Origin: CAZNXJ01 sp964577115
GTDB lineage: Bacteria; Planctomycetota; Planctomycetia; Pirellulales; Pirellulaceae
Assembly (NCBI GenBank): GCA_964577115.1
Contig: CAZNXJ010000005.1
Coordinates: forward strand, 62,001-126,000
Length of the DNA: 64,000 nt
Direction: 5' to 3'
Shown here: positions 9,318 to 15,837 of the stretch, one piece after another
Layout of the letters: each line of letters opens with the position of its first letter
How positions within the stretch are numbered: the first letter of the stretch is position 1
The notes under the pieces: generated by a model
Seen by the model: only the letters and a program-made list of their open reading frames with translations
Told to the model about the DNA's origin: nothing
The model's database searches: none
Made by a program: the position numbers and the translations under genes

Positions 9318-9722
9318 TCGGCGTGGGTGCCTGGGAAACGCTCGCGTGGGCGCGCTTGGCGGTGGCTTCGGCACCCCGCTGGGAAACCTTTTCTTCGGCC
9401 TTCCACCTTGCTAGGATGCGTGTGTCGGCAGTCTTATCTGCCCTGTTCGTGTTGACGATGCAGCTTTTCGGGGGAGCCGATAACGAAGTCCGCTGGGGAA
9501 CCGAATTTCGACGGCTTGGCCGCGTGTATAGCCCCTCTCGCCGGACCCTGGTTCGGCTCTTGCGGGGATCACACAATCCAGGCTGTAGGCTCCCACTTAC
9601 TGATTGCGGGCTCTCGCGAATCCCATCGCCACGGCATTACGGTGGAGGGCTGCCGACGCTTTCATCCAACGCCGGCGAAACGTACAGCTTAAGCTCCAAG
9701 CGGCCGGTGAAGAGGCAATAGC
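9318..9722. other. Intergenic stretch before larE, no supported gene
   Basis: About 400 bases. A frame from an ATG at 9416 begins with a signal-peptide-like stretch (MRVSAVLSALFVLTMQLFGG) and runs to a stop at 9719-9721, just before the larE ATG. The rest of its translation is Arg/Ser/Pro-rich and looks non-coding, so I do not call it. The phrase GAATTTCGACGG near 9505 recalls the tmRNA 5' region, but no matching 3' half or tag peptide is present. Confidence 0.35.
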
Positions 9723-10598
9723 ATGGCCGCGCTCCAGCCCACTCCCGGTCCCGCACGCGCGCTTAGCGCGGAACTTCTCGCGAAACGTGACCGGCTCTTG
9801 GAACGCATTCGGGCGCTGGAAAGCTGCGCCGTTGCGTTCTCAGCGGGCGTCGACAGCACCGTGGTGGCGCGGGCCGCTCACGAGGCGCTGGGGGATCGCG
9901 CCGTCGCCGTGACCGGCGTCAGCCCAAGCTTGCCGGCTGGCGAGCTGGACGAGGCGCGCCGGCTCGCCCAGCTCATCGGCATCCGGCACGTGGTGGTGGA
10001 AACGCGCGAGTTCGAAAAGGGCGAGTATCTCCGGAACGCGCCGGACCGCTGCTATCACTGCAAGACCGAGCTGTACCAGCGTATCGACCAGTGGCTCCCC
10101 GAGCTCGGTGTTCAGGCTGTGCTCAACGGGGCCAACGTCGATGATCTCGGTGACTACCGGCCCGGGATGCAGGCCGCGTCCGAGCACCGCGTACTCAGCC
10201 CGCTCGCCGAATGTGGATTTACCAAAGCCGAAGTCCGACAGCTCGCCGCCGACTGGCAGCTGCCCGTGTGGGACAAACCAGCCTCGCCTTGTTTATCGAG
10301 CCGCGTGGCGTATGGCGAAGCGGTGACGCCAGAACGGCTCGCGCGCATCGACGCGGCCGAACAGTTTCTTAAGGCGCGCGGCTTTCCCATTGTTCGTGTG
10401 CGTTACCACGCGGGGGATCTCGCGCGTATTGAAGTCCCTGAATCCCATTGGCCGCGGCTGCTCGAACCGCAGCTCTACCGCGAGCTCGTTGAATATTTTC
10501 GCGAGCTCGGCTTTCGCTTCGTCACGGTGGATTTGGAAGGCTTCCGTTCGGGGAGCTTAAATTCCTTCGTGCCGCTCGAAACGCTCAGCTCGAAATAA
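9723..10598 (+). CDS. larE: ATP-dependent sacrificial sulfur transferase LarE
   Basis: LarE inserts sulfur into the pyridinium-dicarboxylate precursor of the nickel-pincer nucleotide cofactor of lactate racemase-type enzymes, giving up its own cysteine sulfur. The 291-residue product has the PP-loop SAGVDST at 40-46, the family motif DRCYHCKTELY (109-119) and the sacrificial cysteine Cys190 in PASPCLSSRVAYG. Length matches LarE (about 270-290). The ATG at 9723 follows an AGAGGC ribosome site. larB, larC and larA are not visible nearby, so the cofactor's other biosynthetic genes and its user enzyme must lie elsewhere if the pathway is complete. Cysteine-retaining LarE homologues of unproved function also exist, so the exact role is less certain than the family. 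Confidence 0.9.
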   Translation: MAALQPTPGPARALSAELLAKRDRLLERIRALESCAVAFSAGVDSTVVARAAHEALGDRAVAVTGVSPSLPAGELDEARRLAQLIGIRHVVVETREFEKGEYLRNAPDRCYHCKTELYQRIDQWLPELGVQAVLNGANVDDLGDYRPGMQAASEHRVLSPLAECGFTKAEVRQLAADWQLPVWDKPASPCLSSRVAYGEAVTPERLARIDAAEQFLKARGFPIVRVRYHAGDLARIEVPESHWPRLLEPQLYRELVEYFRELGFRFVTVDLEGFRSGSLNSFVPLETLSSK

Positions 10599-10677
10599 AG
10601 CACATGCCGGCACGCCAGCGTCGCGGGGCTGACGTTATTTTCTGACCGAGCCGTTCGAGGAGACCGGGGAGCGACTG

Positions 10678-10686
10678 TGCTAAGAT
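10678..10686 (+). promoter_or_regulatory. Extended -10 promoter-like site before the Ser/Thr kinase gene
   Basis: TGCTAAGAT fits the extended -10 pattern TGnTAnnnT. It lies 76 bases upstream of the kinase ATG. No convincing -35 box is seen at the optimal distance, which is acceptable for extended -10 promoters. Similar TGGTACA-type sites precede 25896 and 38299. Confidence 0.4.
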
Positions 10687-10761
10687 AGCGGGAACGGCGA
10701 TAACGCCCGCAGGTCCGGTAGTGGCCAGGCCCTGGGCGATCGCGAGCGAGAGTGGCGCCGG

Positions 10762-12381
10762 ATGAACGAAGCGAACATGACATCCCGTGCGGGTGAAACC
10801 GACCTGAGCGGCCAGCGGCTCGGAGACTACGAGTTGATCCGGCGGCTGGGGCGCGGGGGCATGGCCGATGTCTACCTGGCCCGGCAAACGTCGCTGGGAC
10901 GCCAGGTCGCCATCAAGGTGCTCCGCCCGACGCTCGCATCGGACGAAAAGTACGTGCGGCGATTCCATCAGGAAGCCCGGGCCGCCGCGTCGCTCGTTCA
11001 CGCCAACATCGTTCAGATTCACGAAGTCGGCTGCGCCAACGGCTTTCACTATATCGCTCAGGAATACGTCCCAGGCCAGAATCTGCGGCAGTATATGCAG
11101 CGCAACGGGCCGCTCGACGTGCGGCTCGCCCTCCGCGTTCTCCGCCAGGTTGCCGCAGCCCTGCACCGTTCGGCCCAAGCGCAGATCATCCATCGCGACA
11201 TCAAGCCCGAAAACATCATGCTGTCGACGACCGGCGAGGTGAAGGTCGCCGACTTCGGGCTGGCGCGGGTTGCGGTAAGCGAGGATGGCGTCGATCTGAC
11301 GCAAATCGGCATGACGATGGGTACGCCGCTCTACATGAGCCCTGAGCAGGTCGAGGGGAAGGCGGTGGATCCGCGGAGCGACATCTATTCGCTGGGCGTC
11401 ACCTGCTTCCACATGCTCGCCGGCCGCCCACCCTTCTCCGGCGAAACCGCGCTCTCGGTTGCCGTACAGCATCTGCAACAGCAGCCCGAGCGTCTTGATA
11501 AGCTGCGCAGCGACCTCCCGCCGGCGCTGTGTCGGATCATCCATCGGATGCTCAGCAAGTCGGTCGACGAGCGGTATCAGTCGCCGGCCGAGCTGCTGAA
11601 AGATCTGCGCACCGTACGGTTGGAAGATGGTAACGACGAGTGGTCGGTGGAGGGCGAAGACTGGAGCGATCCGGAGCTGCTCGCCCTGGCAAACGGACGC
11701 TGGGAAGCGACGACGCACCTGGCGACGGTGCTGAAATCCCAGGCGCTGGCCCGCCGCCGAGCGCGCCGGCACGCGCTTCTGGGCATCGTCGGCATCCTCG
11801 TCGCGCTGCTCATTGGAGCCGGCCTGGGCTGGAGCCGCCGTCCCGCTTTGCTGCTCGAGGTTGAAGCCACCGACCTGCCGGAGATCGAGGTTATGCCGAC
11901 GGCTCGAGAGCAGCTAACGTACGCCGCGCTTTTGGCTTCGGCCGAGAACGGGCCGCCGGACGGTGGCGAAGCGGCATTGAAAAGCGTCGAACGCTTCTTC
12001 CCTCCGTCGGAAAATCCCGAAAACCAGCTCTACGCCCGCCAGGCGCAGCGTCATCTCGGCCTCTTGTACTTATCCCGCAATGAGCTCGACAAAGCCGAGC
12101 AAGTATTCACGCAGTTGGCGGAAGTAGAAGAGTCTGAGAAGGGCTTCCGAGCGGCCGGGCTCATCGGCCAGGCCGTCGTGTATGCTCGCCGCGGTGACGA
12201 TGAACGCGCGGTGCGCCAACTGGCGCAGGTGCCGGAAATTGACCGGCGCGAGTTCACGATCATGCGCGAGCTGGAACCGCTGATCGAGCAGCTCCCGCCC
12301 GACCTGCGGCGTCGCTGGGTATCGCTTCGGCGGATCGCTCCCGAACCCCCGCGCGGCCGGCGCGATCTCTCGAACACGTGA
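10762..12381 (+). CDS. Membrane-anchored eukaryote-like Ser/Thr protein kinase with TPR-like C-terminal region
   Basis: A 539-residue Hanks-type kinase. The kinase domain (about residues 22-285) has the Gly-rich loop LGRGGMADVYLA (29-40), the ATP-contacting Lys52 in VAIKVLRP, the catalytic HRDIKPEN with Asp146, the Mg2+-binding DFG at 164-166 and SPEQ (193-196) in place of APE. All catalytic residues are intact. An acidic linker leads to one membrane helix at about 338-356. The remaining 180 residues are helical and resemble tetratricopeptide repeats (HLGLLYLSRNELDKAEQVF), placed outside the membrane as a likely sensor or protein-binding part. Such kinases are numerous in planctomycetes. An ATG at 10777 is an alternative start. 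Substrates cannot be inferred; no matching phosphatase gene is adjacent. Confidence 0.93.
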   Translation: MNEANMTSRAGETDLSGQRLGDYELIRRLGRGGMADVYLARQTSLGRQVAIKVLRPTLASDEKYVRRFHQEARAAASLVHANIVQIHEVGCANGFHYIAQEYVPGQNLRQYMQRNGPLDVRLALRVLRQVAAALHRSAQAQIIHRDIKPENIMLSTTGEVKVADFGLARVAVSEDGVDLTQIGMTMGTPLYMSPEQVEGKAVDPRSDIYSLGVTCFHMLAGRPPFSGETALSVAVQHLQQQPERLDKLRSDLPPALCRIIHRMLSKSVDERYQSPAELLKDLRTVRLEDGNDEWSVEGEDWSDPELLALANGRWEATTHLATVLKSQALARRRARRHALLGIVGILVALLIGAGLGWSRRPALLLEVEATDLPEIEVMPTAREQLTYAALLASAENGPPDGGEAALKSVERFFPPSENPENQLYARQAQRHLGLLYLSRNELDKAEQVFTQLAEVEESEKGFRAAGLIGQAVVYARRGDDERAVRQLAQVPEIDRREFTIMRELEPLIEQLPPDLRRRWVSLRRIAPEPPRGRRDLSNT

Positions 12382-12501
12382 GTCGCTCTACCAGCGCGCC
12401 CTCGCGCCGGTTCACTCTTCGTAGCAGCGCAGTGACAACCGAGCCCAAGCCCTGCAGGCTTCGCGCAAATCCAATGCGAATGGTGGCGGCGGCCAAGAAT
12501 G

Positions 12502-12576
12502 AACCACGGATCGACACGGATGGGCGCGGATGATGTGATCTTTCCCATCCGTGCATATCCGTGTGTATCCGGGGTT
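12502..12576. repeat. GGAT-type palindromic intergenic repeat, copy A
   Basis: Two 31-base arms (12502-12532 and 12546-12576) are inverted copies that match at about 26 of 31 positions, separated by a 13-base loop. The arm reads like CACGGAT repeated about every ten bases (ACCACGGAT, then ACACGGATG, then GCGGATG). The same unit recurs at 25707-25781, 40711-40739 and 58975-59024. It lies after the kinase gene and next to the converging tRNA terminator. This looks like a dispersed REP-like element; transcription termination or mRNA-end protection is possible. Confidence 0.75.
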
Positions 12577-12623
12577 CCCCTCGGTTGCCGTGAAGTGAAC
12601 AGACGACGCGAGGCGACCGGCGC

Positions 12624-12647
12624 AAAAAAAAGCCGCTCGGAGAGCGG
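12624..12647 (-). terminator. Intrinsic terminator of tRNA-Glu
   Basis: On the minus strand, downstream of the tRNA, the stem CCGCTC (12647-12642) pairs with GAGCGG (12638-12633) across a 3-base loop, followed after one base by eight T residues (12631-12624). On the plus strand the same stem is followed by six T residues, so it may also act on transcripts from the kinase side. Confidence 0.85.
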
Positions 12648-12655
12648 TTTTTTAA

Positions 12656-12728
12656 TACCCCCTAGGGGAGTCGAACCCCTGTTTTCGGACTGAGAATCCG
12701 ACGTCCTGGGCCACTAGACGAAGGGGGC
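12656..12728 (-). tRNA. tRNA-Glu (anticodon CTC)
   Basis: The minus strand folds into a standard cloverleaf. The acceptor 5' strand is GCCCCCT and pairs with AGGGGGT, giving a G-U pair at 1-72. The D arm contains TCTAGTGGCCCAGGA. The anticodon stem TCGGA/TCCGA has loop TTCTCAG, giving anticodon CTC for the Glu codon GAG. The T arm has GTTCGACTC. The CCA end is not encoded; the gene is followed by A73 and then the T-run terminator. It is a single tRNA gene with its own terminator. Confidence 0.93.
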
Positions 12729-13017
12729 ACATGGCAGGGCGTGACGCCGTCGTGCCTGATGGAGTGAAGTGTCGCGAAGGCACTGCAGATTGTCAAGCGG
12801 CCGTCGCTGAGCAAGGTTGGGCCGCGACTCGAAATAACGAGGCGGCACCGAAACCCCGCCGTGGTGCGATGGAAGTGAGTCGGATGGGCGAGAAAGGACC
12901 AACTTTCTCGGGGCTCTATGCCGATGAAACGTTCGAGGAGTCGGGCGAGCGCGACCTTGCTGCGCCGGCGTTCTCTCCTATGCCCACGCTTCTCGCGATC
13001 GCCGACAGGTGGAGATC

Positions 13018-13647
13018 ATGTTCTGTTCGGAATGCGGCCATCCCGCTCAAGGAAAATTCTGTTCTCACTGCGGCACGCCGTTGGGCGCGGCGCCGGCCAT
13101 CGCAGGTCGCATTCCGGCGCAAGTCGTCGCCGACTGGGACAATGAGCTCCGCTATGAGGTGATCTTAAATTATCCCGGCGTGCGCGAGGCGATCGAACGC
13201 AGCGCGAAGCTGGCCCCGAAACGTATGTCGGCGGAGCAGTTCTTCGCGCTCGCCGAAAAGGTCGTCTCCGTCGGTGTTCCCATGGAAGGGCTCGCCGCTA
13301 CCGCTCAGGCGTTTTATTCGCGACTCGGTGTACGCACCGGCAAGGAGCGGACGCATCGCATCGCCGCACCGGTCAGCCGAGTGCTCGTGCGCGTGCTGTG
13401 TTCGCTCGCGCGCAATGGTTTTCCTCTCCGGGAAGTGAGTCAGGCCGACGACGGATGTGTGCTCGAGGCCCAATTGCCGTCCGACATGTGGGCACTCGAA
13501 GGCCATCTGCTCATTGGCATCCATCGCCGTGATACAATGACCGAGGTGCATGCATCGACCCATATTGCCGGCCAATGGTTTGACTGGGGGAAGAGCATCC
13601 GGTGTCTCAATCGGCTGTTTGACGACCTGGCCAAGGACGCCGCCTGA
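13018..13647 (+). CDS. Zinc-ribbon protein of unknown function
   Basis: A 209-residue protein that begins with a four-cysteine zinc ribbon, FCSECG and FCSHCG (Cys3, Cys6, Cys15, Cys18). The rest is a soluble domain without membrane segments: helical from about 30 to 130, with a hydrophobic strand-rich end (LEGHLLIGIHRRDTMTEVHAS, around 160-180). I do not recognise the C-terminal domain. I chose the ATG at 13018 because AGGTGGAG lies directly upstream at ribosome-site distance; a GTG at 13009 would overlap that site. It converges on the ROK-type gene, with only 38 bases between stops. DNA, RNA or protein binding are all possible. Confidence 0.75.
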   Translation: MFCSECGHPAQGKFCSHCGTPLGAAPAIAGRIPAQVVADWDNELRYEVILNYPGVREAIERSAKLAPKRMSAEQFFALAEKVVSVGVPMEGLAATAQAFYSRLGVRTGKERTHRIAAPVSRVLVRVLCSLARNGFPLREVSQADDGCVLEAQLPSDMWALEGHLLIGIHRRDTMTEVHASTHIAGQWFDWGKSIRCLNRLFDDLAKDAA

Positions 13648-13685
13648 ACGGCCGCGCAGCCTTCTGCGTTTCGTCCGCCCGAGGC

Positions 13686-14381
13686 TCAAAGGATTCGCGG
13701 CGGATTGGACGTAACCACGGGATCGGGATAATCGTTCCAGAGCCGAATCGCGCCGCGCACGACGTCCTTGTTGCTCCCGAGCCGGGCGCCTCGTGGGAGC
13801 GGATCGAGCTTTGTGGCCTGGCCGCCGCCGATGACCACGTAGTCGGCGAGCAGCGCGCACTGGAGGCGCGGAATAATATCCTCAAGCGCCTCCTGCCACT
13901 CATCTCCACACAGTCGATTCTCGCCTCGGCGTCCAAGTAAATGGACGATCTCCTCGCCGTCGTCGTGCAGGAGCGATCCGAGTTCCAGCGGAATCACAAC
14001 GCCATCCACTATCAGCGCGGAACCGACGGCAGTCCCCAGTCCCAGGAACAGCATGCGGCCGCCGTCGTACGCCCCGAGCGCTTGCAGCGCGGCGTCATTC
14101 ATGATGCGCACGGGTCGCTCGAAGGCCTCGGCGAAGTCGAAATCCGTCCAGCCGCCGCCGAGATAGCGAGGCTCGGTGACCGGTCGGCCTGCGATCACTC
14201 GGCAAGGCAAACCGAGCGCAATCGCATCGAAAGACCAGGAATCGATAATCTTCCACGCCTCCTTCACCATTGCCTCGGGTGTTAAGTCCTCGCCGGAATC
14301 GATGATCCGCTTTCCAGGGTTGTGCGAATGCCACAGTTTGACCTTGTTGCCGCCGACGTCGATCACCAAAAGCTGCCGCAT
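13686..14381 (-). CDS. ROK-type sugar kinase / polyphosphate glucokinase-like protein
   Basis: A 231-residue member of the sugar kinase/actin-like ATPase fold. It starts with the phosphate-1 motif VIDVGGNKVKLW (residues 5-16), has the central MNDAALQALGAY (the catalytic Asp region of ROK kinases), the phosphate-2-like FLGLGTAVGSALIVDG, and the C-terminal YVVIGGG. This order and spacing fit short ROK or polyphosphate glucokinase proteins. The usual ROK zinc-binding cysteine cluster is not evident, although the family position corresponds to the region after LGSLLHDDG. I chose the ATG at 14381, where homology begins; an upstream in-frame extension to 14495 is Arg/Ser-rich and unlike the family. 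Substrate is not certain; glucose or another hexose is the usual one. Confidence 0.8.
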   Translation of the reverse strand: MRQLLVIDVGGNKVKLWHSHNPGKRIIDSGEDLTPEAMVKEAWKIIDSWSFDAIALGLPCRVIAGRPVTEPRYLGGGWTDFDFAEAFERPVRIMNDAALQALGAYDGGRMLFLGLGTAVGSALIVDGVVIPLELGSLLHDDGEEIVHLLGRRGENRLCGDEWQEALEDIIPRLQCALLADYVVIGGGQATKLDPLPRGARLGSNKDVVRGAIRLWNDYPDPVVTSNPPRIL

Positions 14382-14636
14382 AAAGGACCATACGCTCCCT
14401 GAGTTCACCGGCCACCGACCGAGCGCCACGGCTCGAACGTTTCGCGGCCCAGAGGGAAAATGGCAATTTGACTGCCGGGAGCATTGGTGCGACACATTCC
14501 CGTTCTGAGATTTTTCTCATTTCAAGCAACTTTCCCCTGCACGCCGCGATAAGAGCCAGTGCCGAATTGCTCGTCCGGATCGCAGAGCGCGCCGCGGCCG
14601 ACGGTCCTGAGGCGGGAGATCGCACCAGGTTATCCG

Positions 14637-15179
14637 ATGCGGTCCAATCGTCCCGCCAACTTGATGTTTTCGACCTGCCGGGACGGGACGAGTTGCTACT
14701 TCAGGGCAACACGGGCCAGGAAGTGCTTTCGAGGCTGTGCGAATACGAACTGCGCCTGATCTCGGGAAACTCGTCGATCTCCCTGCATCCAACTGCTCGG
14801 CCGCAACCTCACGTTCCGTGTGCAACGCCCGGATGGTGCCACGCGGTACTTCACCGGCGAGTTTCGGAACTTCGCCTGCGTCAAAACGCATCCGCACGGC
14901 TCGGTGTACCTCGCGTGCGCCGTCCCCGGGCTGTGGCTGCCGAAGCAGATAACCGACTGCCGGATTTTCCAGCACATGACGGTGCCCGAAATCCTTGAGC
15001 AGGTATTCCGCGAACACGGCTTCACCGCCTACGACATGAGCGGGCGCCGCGCCAAATACGTTTGGCGGCCGTACTGTGTATAGTACGGCGAGACCGATTT
15101 CGACATTGTCTCGCGGCTAATGGAAAAAGGAGGCCTCGGTTACGACGGATACCCGCCTGGTAATGAGTTCGGCGTCTCC
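14637..15179 (+). pseudogene. Decayed vgrG-like gene (type VI secretion / phage-tail spike family)
   Basis: Pieces of a VgrG N-terminal domain are readable in order. SNRPANLMFST is in frame 3. DELLLQGNTGQEVLSRLCEY follows in frame 2. LLGRNLTFRVQRPDGATRYF is back in frame 3 and runs on through PKQITDCRIFQHMTVPEILE and EHGFTAYDMSG to RPYCV. A TAG at 15081-15083 then interrupts the frame, and YGETDFDIVSRLMEKGG follows. In intact relatives the stop position is Gln within YCVQY-ETDF, so this looks like CAG changed to TAG. Two compensating indels (near 14680 and 14770-14790) plus the stop, and loss of everything after the first 180 or so codons, show a non-functional relic. No other type VI genes are present in the window. 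Confidence 0.85.
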
Positions 15180-15412
15180 AACCCGCAGCGGACGGTCGAC
15201 TGTACTGGGTTTCTGATCGTCAATCGCACGGAAAACGCGGCTGCGAAGAGTTCATCAAGGCCCACAGGCCGGGCGAGTAACCCGCAGGTCGAGCGACGCT
15301 TTGTGCGGCGGGTCGAAGGAGCACGAACCGCGCACGGCGCGTGTCTCCTTCTTCCCCACCTTCGTGGCCAGGCCGAGGCCGCTTCTTACCGGATGGCTCA
15401 GCCGGATGCCCA

Positions 15413-15793
15413 TCACCTATACGCTTCGAATAGCCGAAGCACATAGATGGCGATGAGGGCGACGTGAAAAAGGCCGATCACGACGGCAGCAATCGTGTCG
15501 GCCCAGCCGCTCTTCCACCAGGTACCGTCTCGGTCCCGAAAATATACGGGACCAGTCAGCGCAATAACGCACAAAACCACAACCAGATTCGCAGTCGTGA
15601 GAAAGAGCAGATAGCTCCACGGCGTCGCATCAATCAGCAGTAGCGCCGCAAAATGCGCATAGCCGACGACGGAGAATAGGGAACCGCGCCGGTACCATGA
15701 AGGCAGCTCGGCGTGCCCCGCCGCCCGTACCTGCGAATATGTCTCGGTGCGCGGCGCGGCATACGGGTTCAGGTCGCTCGGCTCGGGCGTCAT
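15413..15793 (-). CDS. Small NPYAAP-motif membrane protein
   Basis: A 126-residue membrane protein starting MTPEPSDLNPYAAP. The N-terminal NPYxxP motif is a recurrent opening of planctomycete inner-membrane proteins of unknown role. About three membrane segments follow (near residues 38-55, 60-80 and 98-122), separated by YFRDRDGTWWKSGWAD. The ATG at 15793 was chosen because the motif normally lies within the first 15 residues; upstream in-frame sequence is Arg-rich and looks non-coding. It is 44 bases after the stop of the ceramidase-like gene on the same strand and may be cotranscribed. The function cannot be inferred. Confidence 0.75.
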   Translation of the reverse strand: MTPEPSDLNPYAAPRTETYSQVRAAGHAELPSWYRRGSLFSVVGYAHFAALLLIDATPWSYLLFLTTANLVVVLCVIALTGPVYFRDRDGTWWKSGWADTIAAVVIGLFHVALIAIYVLRLFEAYR

Positions 15794-15837
15794 CGCTTTC
15801 CTCAATCCACTCGATCGCTGCCCCACTCGAGCTGAAC

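Noticed and set aside
9490..9720. tmRNA-like 5' phrase (GGGGAACCGAATTTCGACGG).
   Set aside because: No complementary 3' acceptor half, T-arm or tag-peptide frame ending in ALAA was found downstream.
9416..9721. Possible short secreted protein before larE.
   Set aside because: Only the first 20 residues look like a signal peptide; the rest is Arg/Ser/Pro-rich and non-coding in character.
15060..15090. Possible TAG recoding, because similarity continues past TAG in both the vgrG relic and the GNAT gene.
   Set aside because: Other genes here (for example atpB and the GT39-type gene) end normally at TAG, and both candidates also carry frameshifts, so gene decay is the simpler explanation.
15180..15412. 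Further VgrG or other protein remnants downstream of the relic.
   Set aside because: No later VgrG motif could be read in any frame on either strand; the stretch looks like plain intergenic DNA.
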